A stretch of 64,000 nucleotides of DNA from Marinomonas sp. KMM3893 (GTDB lineage: Bacteria > Pseudomonadota > Gammaproteobacteria > Pseudomonadales > Marinomonadaceae), in the NCBI RefSeq assembly GCF_004352855.1, contig NZ_SJSC01000001.1, positions 682,001 through 746,000 on the forward strand, given 5' to 3'. The notes under the pieces are model-generated. The model was given only the letters and a program-made list of their open reading frames with translations. It did no database searches and was not told where the DNA came from. The stretch's first letter is position 1. Each line of letters starts with the position of its first letter. A program made the translations under genes and the position numbers. Shown here piece after piece: positions 1 through 9,489 of the stretch.

Positions 1-360
1 CATGGGCGCCAACAGATGACCTTCCATATGATGCACCCCCAACGCAGGGATGTTTAATGAATAAGCCAAAGAACGCCCGATGGTCGCGCCAGCCATTAAG
101 GCGCCAACCAACCCTGGACCACTCGTATAAGCAATCGCATCCAACTCTTGTTTCGTCATGTTCGCTTCTTGCAATACTTCATCAATCAAAGGCAAGGTTT
201 TACGGACATGATCTCGAGACGCCAATTCCGGCACGACACCACCGTATTCAGCATGCTGAGCAATTTGAGAATATATTTTGTGAGCTAATAAGCCATTTTC
301 TGTGTCATAAATGGCGATGCCCGTCTCATCACAAGATGTTTCCAAACCCAGTACTTTCAT
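1..360 (-). CDS. tsaD: tRNA N6-adenosine threonylcarbamoyltransferase TsaD, 5' part (cut by window edge)
   Basis: Only the first 120 residues are inside the window; the gene runs off the left edge. The protein opens [19 protein letters not shown], the ASKHA-type phosphate loop of the Kae1/TsaD/Gcp family. Near the edge it has the HHMEGH metal-binding motif that holds iron or zinc. TsaD joins threonylcarbamoyl-AMP to A37 of ANN-decoding tRNAs, working with TsaB and TsaE. The start is the ATG at 360. It is divergent from rpsU, the usual gammaproteobacterial arrangement. The reading frame on the opposite strand at 57-377 is a shadow of this gene. Confidence 0.95.
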   Translation of the reverse strand, partial: MKVLGLETSCDETGIAIYDTENGLLAHKIYSQIAQHAEYGGVVPELASRDHVRKTLPLIDEVLQEANMTKQELDAIAYTSGPGLVGALMAGATIGRSLAYSLNIPALGVHHMEGHLLAPM

Positions 361-669
361 TCACATCATCTCATTAATCTCTATGTGCCAGTATTGTAAC
401 TCATCTGACCAAAGGGAGGCAGGTTACAAAACAGATTAGACAGGACTGATTAAAACATTTACAATACGCGCGTTTTCAACGTTTAAATTAAAAGGCAGGT
501 GATTTTTCTAGTTTGGCTCGGCTCTTATTTATTTCGATAAATTCAGAGAAGAGATATCAAACCCCTCTTATTATTAAAGACATCAATACATTACAGACGC
601 GAAAGAGTCTGTTCAGGGTAAGAAAAATCGATCTCGAGTAGATCTCACTCTGTCCAACAAAAGCGCGCT
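361..669. other. tsaD-rpsU divergent intergenic region
   Basis: No gene is visible between the tsaD start and the rpsU promoter. The only structure I can point to is an inverted repeat of TTGTAAC (394-400) and GTTACAA (423-429), 34-69 bases upstream of the tsaD ATG, where it could be a regulator site for tsaD. The rest is AT-rich and without coding potential. Confidence 0.5.
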
Positions 670-697
670 TTGAAAGCCTGTCAAATACAGGTATGAT
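670..697 (+). promoter_or_regulatory. Sigma-70 promoter of rpsU
   Basis: TTGAAA at 670-675 and TATGAT at 692-697 are separated by 16 bases. The spacer holds an inverted repeat CCTGT-CAAAT-ACAGG (677-691). The element ends 54 bases before the rpsU ATG. The repeat resembles a LexA box but is three bases too short, so I do not call it one. Confidence 0.6.
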
Positions 698-751
698 TCA
701 CGCCGTTTTTGTGAACACTTAAACTTAAAAAAACATTCTAAAGGTAAATAC

Positions 752-967
752 ATGCCAGCTGTAAAAGTAAAAGATAACGAACCATTTGACATCGCTCTAC
801 GTCGCTTCAAACGCTCTTGTGAAAAAGCAGGTGTTTTGGCTGAAGTTCGTCGTCGTGAATGCTACGAAAAACCAACAACTCTTCGCAAACGTGCTGCAGC
901 CGCTGCTGTTAAACGTCACGCTAAGAAAGTTTCTCGTGAGCAGAAAAAATTCCAACGTTTGTACTAG
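752..967 (+). CDS. rpsU: 30S ribosomal protein S21
   Basis: A 71-residue, very basic protein beginning [21 protein letters not shown], full length for bS21. S21 sits on the platform of the 30S subunit near the mRNA 3' anti-Shine-Dalgarno region and helps initiation. It heads the macromolecular synthesis region rpsU / yqeY / dnaG / rpoD. A strong terminator follows directly, so much of its mRNA is probably monocistronic, matching the need for far more S21 than primase. The ATG at 752 is preceded by AAAGGT. Confidence 0.98.
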
Positions 968-1038
968 GTCGATCTGCCGTTTGGCAATTTGCTAAAAAAC
1001 AAATGTTTTGCCTAGACGCTTATTGCATTTAGGCTTAT

Positions 1039-1074
1039 AAAAAACGGCTAGTTAACAAACTAGCCGTTTTTTTT
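1039..1074 (+). terminator. Rho-independent terminator after rpsU
   Basis: The arms AAACGGCTAG and CTAGCCGTTT form a perfect stem around TTAACAA, followed by a run of T. It lies 72 bases after the rpsU stop and separates rpsU from yqeY-dnaG. Confidence 0.9.
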
Positions 1075-1112
1075 GCTTATATACTTGCCTACTAGAAAGT
1101 AAAGAGGACCTC

Positions 1113-1559
1113 ATGTCAGACTTAAAAAAACACATTTCCGATACGCTTAAAACCGCCATGCGTGCGAAAGAAAAACAACGCGTCACGGTTATTCGAACCA
1201 TCCTTTCTGAATGCAAAAAAATCGAAGTCGATGAACGCATAGAACTAGACGACGCGCGCGTATTAGCCGTTCTGGATAAAATGAACAAACAACGCAAAGA
1301 CTCTACTCAGCAGTTTCTTGATGGTGGCCGTGAAGATCTAGCCAAAGTTGAACAAGAAGAAATGCAGATTATCAGCGAGTTTTTGCCAGCACCACTAACA
1401 GACGAAGAAGTGGCTGAGATCGTGAAAGCCGCTATCGCAGAAACAGGCGCCAGCTCGATGCAGCAAATGGGTGCGGTTATGGCCATTGTTAAGCCTCAAG
1501 CACAAGGCCGCGCGGACATGGCACAAATCAGCAAACAAGTTAAAGCGCAATTAGGCTAA
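1113..1559 (+). CDS. yqeY: GatB/YqeY domain protein
   Basis: A 148-residue protein of the YqeY family, homologous to the C-terminal helical tail of GatB, the tRNA-dependent amidotransferase subunit. Its precise role is not established; family members are proposed to bind tRNA. Visible family features are the N-terminal KTAMRAKEKQRVTVIRTI segment and the QQMGAVMAIVKPQAQGRADM segment near the C terminus. The ATG at 1113 has AGAGGA eight bases upstream. It ends four bases before dnaG, so the two are almost certainly co-transcribed, as in many gammaproteobacteria. Confidence 0.9.
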   Translation: MSDLKKHISDTLKTAMRAKEKQRVTVIRTILSECKKIEVDERIELDDARVLAVLDKMNKQRKDSTQQFLDGGREDLAKVEQEEMQIISEFLPAPLTDEEVAEIVKAAIAETGASSMQQMGAVMAIVKPQAQGRADMAQISKQVKAQLG

Positions 1560-1563
1560 CAAT

Positions 1564-3531
1564 ATGGCTGGACGCATTCCCGATCAATTTATTGACGAGC
1601 TACTCGCTCGAACCGACTTGACTGACGTGGTTGCGTCCCGCATTAGCTTAAAAAAAACAGGGCAAAACTACAGCGGTCTTTGCCCTTTCCATAATGAAAA
1701 AAGCCCTTCTTTTAGCCTCAACCCCAACAAACAGTTTTATTACTGCTTTGGCTGCGGTGCTGGCGGCAACGCTATTTCTTTCGTTATGGAACATGACCAC
1801 CTGGATTTTGTAGACGCCATTGAACTGCTTGCCAAAGACGCCGGCATGGAAGTGCCTCGCGATCAAGGCGCTCCTGATCGTTATGAGCAAAACGCTGAAC
1901 TCCTAAAGCGTCTTTCAGAAAGCTCGCAATTCTACCAAGAACAGCTGACACAACACCCAGATAAGAAAAAGGCCACCGACTACCTCGCCAAAGACAGAGG
2001 GCTGTCAGGCCAAATCGCCAAAATATTTGGCTTGGGTTATGCGCCACCTGGCTGGGATAATCTACTAAAACGCATTGGTACTCGCGCCGAAAGCCAAGAA
2101 CAGCTTTTTCATGGCGGCATGCTAGTCGAGAAAAAAGACCAACCTGGCCATTACTACGACCGCTTTCGTGATCGCATAATTTTCCCTATTCGAGACTCTC
2201 GCGGACGCGTTATTGCCTTTGGCGGACGCGCCTTCGGCGATGAAAAGCCAAAATATTTAAATTCTCCCGAAACCCCCGTCTTTCAGAAAAGCCAAGAGCT
2301 TTATGGACTTTTCGAAGCCAAACAGAACACCCCCATACTCGATCAAATCATCGTTGTGGAAGGCTACATGGACGTCATCGTCTTGGCCCAGCATGGCATC
2401 ACCAACGCCGTTGCGACGCTGGGCACCTCGGTCAATAGCCAGCACATTCGCAAGCTTTTCAAGCTCGTCAGCAAAGTCGTGCTTTGTTTCGATGGCGATA
2501 AAGCCGGTCGAGCCGCCGCCGTCCGTGGCCTCGAAGCGGCACTGCCCGTCATGCAAGATGAAAAACAGATCCGCTTTCTTTTTCTTCCTGAAGGGGAAGA
2601 CCCAGATTCGTTGGTCAGAAAAGAGGGCAAGGAAGCGTTCAATAATCGCCTTGCAGACGCCTCCTCACTTTCGCATGCACTGTTTGAACACGCCAGAAGC
2701 CAAGTTACCCTAGGCGATGAAGAAGGCGAAGCTCAGTTTACCCGCAACGCCATGGGGCTGATTCAACAGATCCCGAAAGAGCTCACCTTCCGCTCAGTTC
2801 TTATTCGTCAACTCAGTGAGCAGTCGGGCATTGACAGCGAAACACTAAGCAATACAAACATTAAGACGCGCCACCATTCGAGCAGCGCGCACAGCGACCA
2901 TACAAGCTCAGCGAACACCTCAATGGACGCCTCCTACGATCACAGTGCGCCAGACTTAAGCCACTATGAAATGGCGCCTTCGTTTGACGAATACGACGAT
3001 TACCAGCCTACTGACAGCCATATTGAGTACAGCTCACCCCAAAAAAATTCGTTTAAAAAGCCATTTAAAAAAGGCAAGTTTCAAAAAGATGAACCTGCCC
3101 TTCCGCCAGCGCCGCCTAGTTTAAACCGCTTGGCCAAAGCTTCTTTGTGTCTTTTATTACACCCACACATCGCTAAAGACATCGATATTCCCGACCCAAT
3201 CGTAAACAAAGCCGAAGGGCACTTGCAGCTCCTATGCAAGGTATGGCGCTACTTCCAGAAACACCCAAGTCGAAATGTCGGGCACTTTTTAGTGGATCTC
3301 AGCGACCCTGACATGAGCGCCGCCATTCTTAAGCTACTAAATCACAAAGACGCACCTATTCAACTCAAACTCCCTCACCCACAACAAGAGGTGATTGACG
3401 TTATTGCTAAATTAGAAAAAAATCTTGGCATGGAGTCCTTGAAAAATGGCGCAAGTGATTCCATAAATACAGAGCAAGAAAAGCAAGATTGGCGGAATAG
3501 AATAGAGCAAATACGACGAAAAAAATCATAA
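1564..3531 (+). CDS. dnaG: DNA primase
   Basis: The 655-residue replicative primase makes the RNA primers for Okazaki fragments. The N-terminal CHC2 zinc finger is clear (CPFH at about residues 41-44, YYCFGCG at about 60-66). The Toprim catalytic domain follows with VVEGYMDVI (about 264-272) and CFDGDKAGR (about 309-317). The C-terminal third is the DnaB-binding domain. Between them, about residues 430-520 form a His/Ser/Asp-rich then Lys-rich low-complexity linker, which makes the protein longer than E. coli primase. The start is the ATG four bases after yqeY; rpoD follows after 115 bases. Confidence 0.97.
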   Translation: MAGRIPDQFIDELLARTDLTDVVASRISLKKTGQNYSGLCPFHNEKSPSFSLNPNKQFYYCFGCGAGGNAISFVMEHDHLDFVDAIELLAKDAGMEVPRDQGAPDRYEQNAELLKRLSESSQFYQEQLTQHPDKKKATDYLAKDRGLSGQIAKIFGLGYAPPGWDNLLKRIGTRAESQEQLFHGGMLVEKKDQPGHYYDRFRDRIIFPIRDSRGRVIAFGGRAFGDEKPKYLNSPETPVFQKSQELYGLFEAKQNTPILDQIIVVEGYMDVIVLAQHGITNAVATLGTSVNSQHIRKLFKLVSKVVLCFDGDKAGRAAAVRGLEAALPVMQDEKQIRFLFLPEGEDPDSLVRKEGKEAFNNRLADASSLSHALFEHARSQVTLGDEEGEAQFTRNAMGLIQQIPKELTFRSVLIRQLSEQSGIDSETLSNTNIKTRHHSSSAHSDHTSSANTSMDASYDHSAPDLSHYEMAPSFDEYDDYQPTDSHIEYSSPQKNSFKKPFKKGKFQKDEPALPPAPPSLNRLAKASLCLLLHPHIAKDIDIPDPIVNKAEGHLQLLCKVWRYFQKHPSRNVGHFLVDLSDPDMSAAILKLLNHKDAPIQLKLPHPQQEVIDVIAKLEKNLGMESLKNGASDSINTEQEKQDWRNRIEQIRRKKS

Positions 3532-3569
3532 TTCTTGTCTAATATTCACTCAAAAAAGAGACGAATATC

Positions 3570-3598
3570 TGGATAAAACTGATTGATTTTGTTATAAT
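3570..3598 (+). promoter_or_regulatory. Putative sigma-70 promoter of rpoD
   Basis: A perfect TATAAT at 3593-3598 is preceded 17 bases upstream by TGGATA (3570-3575), a 4/6 match to the -35 consensus. It lies in the dnaG-rpoD gap, 48 bases before the rpoD ATG, so rpoD can probably be transcribed independently of dnaG. Confidence 0.55.
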
Positions 3599-3646
3599 CC
3601 GCTGCTTGCAAAACTCCCAAACGAATTTCTAACGATAGGTTGTCGA

Positions 3647-5488
3647 ATGCCAGACACTCAACAGTCGCGTCTCAAAGAGCTGATCGCTAAAGGTAAAGAA
3701 CAAGGTTACTTAACCTACGCAGAAGTAAACGATCACCTTCCTGATGACCTTTCTGACCCAGAGCAAGTAGAAGAAATCATCGCCATGATCAATGACATGG
3801 GGATCACGGTTTCTGAAGTTGCTCCAGATAAAGATAGCCTTCTGATGGAAGAAGGTGATTCGACCGATGAAGCGGCTGCGGAAGAAGCCGCTGCTGCATT
3901 GGCCGCTGTAGAAGGCGATGTCACTCGTACTACAGACCCTGTCCGAATGTACATGCGCGAAATGGGAACAGTTGAACTACTGACCCGCGCAGGCGAAATT
4001 GCCATTGCGAAACGTATCGAAGAAGGTACGCGCGAAGTGATGGCTGCCATTTCTTACTTCCCTGGTGCCGTAGACGTCCTACTTGACACTTACGCAAGAG
4101 TGAAAGAAGAAGAAGGCCGCTTAAGCGACATCTTTAGTGGTTTCATCGATGGCGACGGCGAAGAACCTATCTTCGAAGAGCTATTAGAAGACGTTCCTAC
4201 TGAAGAAGAAAAAGACAGCGCTGACGATGACTCCGACGATGACTCCGACGATGACGAAGAAGAAGAAACAGAAAGCGGCCCTGATCCAGAAGAAACCGCA
4301 CTGCGCTTCAATGACATCTCGCGCATTTATGAAGAATTAAAAGTCTTGCTTGAGACTCGCGACAGACACGACCCTGTAGTAAAAGCCAAGCAAGAAGAGC
4401 TAAGCATTAGCTTTGCTCCGATTAAACTGGTACCCAAGTTATTTGATGAACTAATCGACCGTGTTCGTTCTCGTATGGACAAAGTACGCGAGCAAGAACG
4501 TTTGATTATGCAAGTATGTGTTCGTAAAGCCGGCATGCCTCGTACCGAGTTCCTAAAACGCTTCCCAAGCAATGAAACCAATGCCAATTGGTTGCAAGAG
4601 CAAATTAGCTCTGGCGCAGGGTACGCAGCAGGACTTGAAGAAAACGAAGCAGAGTTCATGCGTAGCCAACGTAAACTACGTACCGTTGCTAAAGAAACAG
4701 GGCTAACCATTGCTCAACTAAAAGAAATTAACCGTCGTATTTCTATTGGTGAGACGCGTGCGCGTCGAGCTAAAAAAGAAATGGTAGAAGCCAACTTACG
4801 TTTGGTTATTTCGATCGCGAAAAAATACACTAACCGTGGCTTACAATTCTTGGATTTGATTCAAGAAGGTAACATCGGCCTAATGAAAGCGGTTGATAAA
4901 TTTGAATACCGTCGTGGTTACAAATTCTCTACTTATGCGACATGGTGGATTCGTCAAGCAATCACACGTTCGATTGCCGACCAAGCCCGCACGATTCGTA
5001 TTCCAGTACACATGATCGAAACCATCAACAAACTGAACCGTATCTCTCGTCAGATGCTTCAGGAGATGGGTCGTGAAGCAACACCAGAAGAGCTTGCTGC
5101 TCGTATGGATATGCCTGAAGACAAGATTCGTAAAGTACTGAAAATTGCGAAAGAGCCTATTTCGATGGAAACACCAATTGGTGATGATGAAGATTCTCAC
5201 CTAGGCGATTTCATTGAAGACGACGGCGCTGAATCCCCTATCGATACAGCAACGATTGAAGGTCTTCGTGAGTCAACGACAACCGTATTGGCAGGCTTAA
5301 CCGCCCGTGAAGCAAAAGTACTTCGCATGCGTTTTGGTATCGATATGAATACCGACCACACGCTTGAAGAAGTGGGCAAACAGTTTGATGTAACTCGTGA
5401 ACGTATTCGTCAGATTGAAGCCAAAGCATTGCGCAAACTTCGTCATCCAAGCCGCTCAGAGCATTTGAGAAGCTTCTTAGACGAGTAA
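3647..5488 (+). CDS. rpoD: RNA polymerase sigma-70 factor RpoD
   Basis: The 613-residue primary sigma factor. Region 1.1 is at the N terminus and region 1.2 includes [12 protein letters not shown] non-conserved region follows, with a very acidic stretch near residues 180-215. Region 2 carries [31 protein letters not shown] and the -10-reading [15 protein letters not shown]. Region 3 follows, and region 4 ends with the -35-reading helix [18 protein letters not shown]. Length matches E. coli sigma-70. It is the last gene of the rpsU-dnaG-rpoD region and is followed by a terminator. The acidic stretch contains a short 12-base tandem repeat. Confidence 0.98.
   Translation: MPDTQQSRLKELIAKGKEQGYLTYAEVNDHLPDDLSDPEQVEEIIAMINDMGITVSEVAPDKDSLLMEEGDSTDEAAAEEAAAALAAVEGDVTRTTDPVRMYMREMGTVELLTRAGEIAIAKRIEEGTREVMAAISYFPGAVDVLLDTYARVKEEEGRLSDIFSGFIDGDGEEPIFEELLEDVPTEEEKDSADDDSDDDSDDDEEEETESGPDPEETALRFNDISRIYEELKVLLETRDRHDPVVKAKQEELSISFAPIKLVPKLFDELIDRVRSRMDKVREQERLIMQVCVRKAGMPRTEFLKRFPSNETNANWLQEQISSGAGYAAGLEENEAEFMRSQRKLRTVAKETGLTIAQLKEINRRISIGETRARRAKKEMVEANLRLVISIAKKYTNRGLQFLDLIQEGNIGLMKAVDKFEYRRGYKFSTYATWWIRQAITRSIADQARTIRIPVHMIETINKLNRISRQMLQEMGREATPEELAARMDMPEDKIRKVLKIAKEPISMETPIGDDEDSHLGDFIEDDGAESPIDTATIEGLRESTTTVLAGLTAREAKVLRMRFGIDMNTDHTLEEVGKQFDVTRERIRQIEAKALRKLRHPSRSEHLRSFLDE
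4223..4255 (+). repeat. 12-base tandem repeat in rpoD acidic region
   Basis: The unit GACGATGACTCC occurs at 4223-4234 and 4235-4246, followed by a partial third copy to 4255. It encodes Asp-Asp-Asp-Ser in the non-conserved region of sigma-70. It is in frame, so copy number can change without breaking the gene. Confidence 0.85.
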
Positions 5489-5514
5489 GTAATTGTTTTA
5501 CTTCGAGTCACTAT

Positions 5515-5548
5515 AAAAAGCCATTGATACTTTCAATGGCTTTTTTCT
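5515..5548 (+). terminator. Rho-independent terminator after rpoD
   Basis: AAAAGCCATTGA and TCAATGGCTTTT arms with a short TACTT loop are followed by TTTCTTTT, 27 bases after the rpoD stop. Confidence 0.9.
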
Positions 5549-5849
5549 TTTAAAATCCCTCCAAAAAAGAAAGCATCTTCAACAAAACTGTCATACACTC
5601 AAAGCATAATCGAGCAAAAGACAGTGAGATTCAGCTTGAAAAAACCTTATCGTGATAACAAGCACGACAGTTTGCTGACCGATTTTCTCCCAGAAAAACG
5701 TTCTGCAGTGACTCTAAATGGCGCTTTTACAGTAAACGCCGCTTCCCTCTTATACCCAAAAACTTCGCAATCTCATCCATTAAATACGTACTTTTCTAGC
5801 CGATCAAAGTGTCAAAAAAACTTTTCTCGTTCAAAAGGAGTAATGCTGT
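5549..5849. other. rpoD-phoH intergenic region
   Basis: About 300 bases without a convincing gene. A 98-codon reading frame at 5624-5920 runs into the phoH-like gene in another frame and looks random. A strong AAAAGGAG ribosome-binding site sits at 5833-5840 for the downstream gene. I could not place a convincing promoter. Confidence 0.4.
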
Positions 5850-7259
5850 ATGGAAAAAATTTACGTCCTAGATACCAATGTACTGCTTCACGACCCTTTA
5901 GCGATTTATGCCTTTACTGAGCATAAAGTCGTCATCCCGATGACGGTACTAGAAGAATTAGATGTCATCAAAGACAGACGAGACAAAGACGTAAGCAGAG
6001 AAGCCAGGCTTGCCATCAACACCATAGATAAAATAGTTGGTGACGCTTCCCCTAAAGCGCTACAAAGTGGTGTCACCATTAGAAAGCCCCATCAAATAAG
6101 CGATGAGGACAGCCCAAGAAAAGCCACTGAAGGCTCTTTAGCCATCTTCCCTGATCAACAAATCACCCACACTGATAATATCCCCTTCCTGAATGGCAAT
6201 CACGACCATGCCAATGACAACCGCATCATCAATGTGGCGCTAAGCTTACAAGCCACCAACCCTAGATCTTCTGTTTGCTTAGTCACCAAAGACATCAATA
6301 TGCGCATCAAAGCAAAAGGCTCTGGCTTAGAGCGCGTGGAGGACTACAGAAAAGACAAGGTACTGGATGATGTCGATTTAATGAGTAAAGGCTACATCCA
6401 AGCAGAGGGTAGCTTTTGGTCTACCGTTGACAGTGTGCGCACCGAATCCCATGGTCGACACACGGTACACCTGATAGAAAAAAACACCCTCCCTACACTC
6501 TATCTCAACATGTTTATTATTGACGATGAGGAGTTTGTTGGCTTTGTTGTCAATATCGACAAAGAGTACGTTTACCTTTTAGACATCAACAAACAAAATA
6601 TAATGCATCAAAGCTTTTGGGGCATTAAACCTCGCAATCTTGAGCAAGCCATGGCTTTTTATCTGCTACGCCATGACAATTCAGACCTCATGATCATGAC
6701 CGGTCCTGCGGGCTCAGGAAAAACCCTACTCGCCTTGGCTTATGGGCTGCAAGTTACTATGGAGGAAAAACGCTTTAATAAGATCATTGTGGCTCGATCA
6801 ACCCCGCCAATGGCGGAAGATATTGGTTTTTTACCAGGAACAGAAGAAGAGAAAATGGCGCCTTGGCTGGCTGCGTTTGACGATAATCTAGAGATATTGC
6901 ATGGTGCAGATGAGCATGCCTTTAGCAGCATTGATTACGTCAAACAAAAAGCAAACATACAATTTAAATCCCTTAACTTTATGCGTGGACGCTCTTTTAA
7001 TAACGCCTTAATCATCATTGATGAAGCCCAAGGGCTAACCCAGTTTCAACTCAAATCCATTGTTACTCGGGTGGGCAGCAACTCTAAAATCATTGTATTA
7101 GGGAATCTGGCGCAAATTGACAACAAATACATCACCCCACTGACGTCTGGCCTGACCTATCTGGTCGAAAAATGTAAATCCTTTAAATACGCCAGCGTGA
7201 TGCATGTTAATGGCATAGAACGAAGCCGTTTGGCAGAGTTTGCTGAAGAAAACCTCTAA
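5850..7259 (+). CDS. PIN domain-PhoH ATPase fusion protein
   Basis: A 469-residue protein of the PhoH2/YlaK type: an N-terminal PIN ribonuclease-like domain joined to a PhoH P-loop ATPase. The PIN domain starts YVLDTNVLLHDP with an acidic residue at D8 and further acidic residues near 147-150 (TKDIN). The ATPase has Walker A GPAGSGKT at 285-292 and Walker B IIIDEAQG at about 389-396. Characterised members of this fusion family unwind and cleave RNA in an ATP-dependent way; in some bacteria they pair with a small antitoxin-like gene. I see no such partner directly upstream. The ATG at 5850 has a strong AAGGAG nine bases upstream. It is monocistronic, with a terminator after it. Confidence 0.93.
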   Translation: MEKIYVLDTNVLLHDPLAIYAFTEHKVVIPMTVLEELDVIKDRRDKDVSREARLAINTIDKIVGDASPKALQSGVTIRKPHQISDEDSPRKATEGSLAIFPDQQITHTDNIPFLNGNHDHANDNRIINVALSLQATNPRSSVCLVTKDINMRIKAKGSGLERVEDYRKDKVLDDVDLMSKGYIQAEGSFWSTVDSVRTESHGRHTVHLIEKNTLPTLYLNMFIIDDEEFVGFVVNIDKEYVYLLDINKQNIMHQSFWGIKPRNLEQAMAFYLLRHDNSDLMIMTGPAGSGKTLLALAYGLQVTMEEKRFNKIIVARSTPPMAEDIGFLPGTEEEKMAPWLAAFDDNLEILHGADEHAFSSIDYVKQKANIQFKSLNFMRGRSFNNALIIIDEAQGLTQFQLKSIVTRVGSNSKIIVLGNLAQIDNKYITPLTSGLTYLVEKCKSFKYASVMHVNGIERSRLAEFAEENL

Positions 7260-7289
7260 GCACGAACTTCAAACAGGCACACAAGCAAT

Positions 7290-7323
7290 AAAAAAGGGAA
7301 GGCGAATCGCCTTCCCTTTTCAG
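7290..7323. terminator. Bidirectional terminator between phoH-like gene and eda
   Basis: AAAAGGGAAGGCG and CGCCTTCCCTTTT form a perfect stem around AAT. A-run and T-run flanks let it serve the phoH-like gene on the plus strand and eda on the minus strand. Confidence 0.88.
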
Positions 7324-7347
7324 ATGCTCTCTTTAGAGAGAAACGCT

Positions 7348-7974
7348 TTACTGATTAACCGATTTGGCCAGCTCAGTAATCTCATCCCATTTGCCGGCTT
7401 TTACTAAATCTGTCGGCACAATCCACGAACCACCAACGCAAAGCACATTAGGCAAAGCCAAGTATTCACGGAAGTTGTTTGCACCAATACCGCCTGTCGG
7501 ACAGAATTTAATTTGCGGCAAAGGACCGCCAAAGGCTTTCAGAGCTTTGACGCCACCATTCACTTCCGCTGGGAAGAATTTAAAATGGTCATAGCCATAT
7601 TCCATACCCAACAAAATGTCTGAAATGGTCGCAACCGCTGGCAAGTAAGGAATATCGTATTCTTTACCAACGGCCAACAAGTCTGGCGTCATACCTGGAC
7701 TAATGATGAACTGAGAGCCTGCTTCCACCGCCTGCACATACTGCTCACGGGAACAAACTGTGCCAGCACCAACAATGGCATCAGGTACTTCTTTGCGCAA
7801 AGCGGTAATCGCTTCCAGTGCCGCTTCAGTACGCAGCGTCACTTCTAATACAGGCACGCCGCCAGCCACTAAAGCTTTTCCAAGTGCTACCGCTTGTGCA
7901 ACATCGTCTACCACAATAACAGGTACTACCGGCGTTGCCGTCATCACTTGCGCTGAAGTTAATGAAGTCGTCAT
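7348..7974 (-). CDS. eda: 2-keto-3-deoxy-6-phosphogluconate aldolase
   Basis: A 208-residue class I aldolase that splits KDPG into pyruvate and glyceraldehyde 3-phosphate, the last Entner-Doudoroff step; many members also act on 4-hydroxy-2-oxoglutarate. Family marks are [10 protein letters not shown] (catalytic Glu), GAGTV, and HFKFFPAE with the Schiff-base lysine. Length matches E. coli Eda (213). It is the last gene of a minus-strand glk-zwf-eda unit, 18 bases after zwf. The ATG at 7974 is preceded by AAGGAC. Confidence 0.95.
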   Translation of the reverse strand: MTTSLTSAQVMTATPVVPVIVVDDVAQAVALGKALVAGGVPVLEVTLRTEAALEAITALRKEVPDAIVGAGTVCSREQYVQAVEAGSQFIISPGMTPDLLAVGKEYDIPYLPAVATISDILLGMEYGYDHFKFFPAEVNGGVKALKAFGGPLPQIKFCPTGGIGANNFREYLALPNVLCVGGSWIVPTDLVKAGKWDEITELAKSVNQ

Positions 7975-7992
7975 AATCTAGTCCTTCTTAGC

Positions 7993-9477
7993 TTAATAGT
8001 CGTGCCAGTTACGGCCATCTTTAATCGGTAACGCCATAGAAGCCGCAGGCCCCCAAGAGCCAGCTGCGTATTCTTTAGGACGTTCGCTCGTTTGATTCCA
8101 AGCAGACATGATGCCGTCAACCCATTTCCAAGCGGCTTCAACTTCGTCATAGCGCATGAACAAGGTCGCATCGTTACGCATAACATCCAACAGCAAACGC
8201 TCGTAAGCCTCTGGGCTACGCTTGTTATGGAAGGCTTCTGTCAAACTCAAGTTCAGATCGACCGGCTGAAGGTTCATACCTTCACTCGCACCTGGCACCT
8301 TATTCATCACAGTCAGGGAGATTTTCTCTTCTGGCTGTAGACGAATCACCAATTGGTTACGCTGTAGCTGACGATTACTTTCATCGCTGAAAATACTATG
8401 AGGGACCGTTTTATACTGAATAACAATTTCAGAATAACGTTGACCGAGACGCTTACCCGTTCGCAGATAGAAAGGAACCCCCGCCCAGCGCCAGTTATCG
8501 ATATCGGCGCGTAATGCCACAAAGGTTTCCGTACGAGAAGCAGGATTACTTCCTTCTTCATCGAAGTAGCCAGGAACTTCTTTGCCCTTAATAACGCCAC
8601 GAGCGTATTGACCACGTACTGTTTTGGTATAAGCATTCGCGCCTTCAATTGGACGCAATGCTTTCAACACTTTAATTTTTTCGTCGCGCACAGAGTCCGC
8701 ATCCATACGTCCTGGAGGCTCCATCGCCACAAGACACAACAGCTGAATAATATGGTTTTGAACCATATCTCGCATAGCGCCTGCGTCATCGTAATAACCC
8801 CAACGCCCTTCAACACCCACTGTTTCAGACACGGTAATCTGCACGTTATCTATGTGTGCACTGTCCCAAAGAGGTTCGAATAAGGTATTACCAAAGCGAA
8901 TTGCCAATAGGTTTTGTACGGTTTCTTTGCCAAGGTAATGGTCAATACGGAATACTTGCTGCTCCGTAAAGTTCTCCATTACTTCATTATTAATGGCACG
9001 GGAAGAATCAAGGTCACGACCAAGAGGCTTCTCCAATACAACACGCATACGGTTTTTGTTTAAGCCATGCGCCGCCAATGAAGAACAAATAGAACCAAAC
9101 AAACTAGGCGATGTGGCTAGGTAGAAAACAACGTCTCTATCATCACCACCAACATTGTCGTCATTAAGACGAGCAAAATCCGACTCTTTTTGCGCATCCA
9201 CAGAAACATAACTCAAACGCGCTTTAAATTGAGACCATGTTTTATCATCGCCAATACTCGCTGGAACAAACTCATCCAACGCAACACGCACTTTGTCTTG
9301 ATAATCTTCTGCACTCATCTCTCGTCGAGAGGCGCCAATAATGCGTGTTGTCGCGGCTAACAATCCATCCATTTCAAGATGGTACAAAGCGGGTAACAAC
9401 TTGCGCATAGCAAGATCACCACCACCACCGAAGATCACTACATCACAGGCTTTCAAACTTGCCTTCATATTCTTCAT
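7993..9477 (-). CDS. zwf: Glucose-6-phosphate 1-dehydrogenase
   Basis: A 494-residue enzyme that oxidises glucose 6-phosphate to 6-phosphogluconolactone with NAD(P)+. The N-terminal nucleotide-binding loop is FGGGGDLAMRKLLPALY. The active-site signature RIDHYLGKE lies near residue 180, and FVALRADIDNWRW and RTGKR (substrate region) follow. Length is typical. It is co-transcribed with glk (12 bases upstream) and eda. The lactonase gene pgl, usually found beside zwf, is not here. The ATG at 9477 is followed by a second in-frame ATG at 9468 that could also be used. Confidence 0.96.
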   Translation of the reverse strand: MKNMKASLKACDVVIFGGGGDLAMRKLLPALYHLEMDGLLAATTRIIGASRREMSAEDYQDKVRVALDEFVPASIGDDKTWSQFKARLSYVSVDAQKESDFARLNDDNVGGDDRDVVFYLATSPSLFGSICSSLAAHGLNKNRMRVVLEKPLGRDLDSSRAINNEVMENFTEQQVFRIDHYLGKETVQNLLAIRFGNTLFEPLWDSAHIDNVQITVSETVGVEGRWGYYDDAGAMRDMVQNHIIQLLCLVAMEPPGRMDADSVRDEKIKVLKALRPIEGANAYTKTVRGQYARGVIKGKEVPGYFDEEGSNPASRTETFVALRADIDNWRWAGVPFYLRTGKRLGQRYSEIVIQYKTVPHSIFSDESNRQLQRNQLVIRLQPEEKISLTVMNKVPGASEGMNLQPVDLNLSLTEAFHNKRSPEAYERLLLDVMRNDATLFMRYDEVEAAWKWVDGIMSAWNQTSERPKEYAAGSWGPAASMALPIKDGRNWHDY

Positions 9478-9489
9478 TCTCCAACTAGT

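Noticed and set aside
57..377. 106-codon frame on the plus strand
   Set aside because: It is the shadow of tsaD, whose minus-strand product is unmistakable.
677..691. LexA box in the rpsU promoter
   Set aside because: CCTGT-CAAAT-ACAGG is symmetrical but CTGT and ACAG are 5 bases apart, not the 8 that LexA needs.
5624..5920. 98-codon frame before the phoH-like gene, possible antitoxin partner
   Set aside because: It overlaps the phoH-like start by 71 bases in another frame, has no site for ribosomes and no family likeness; PhoH2 partners normally end before or just at the start.
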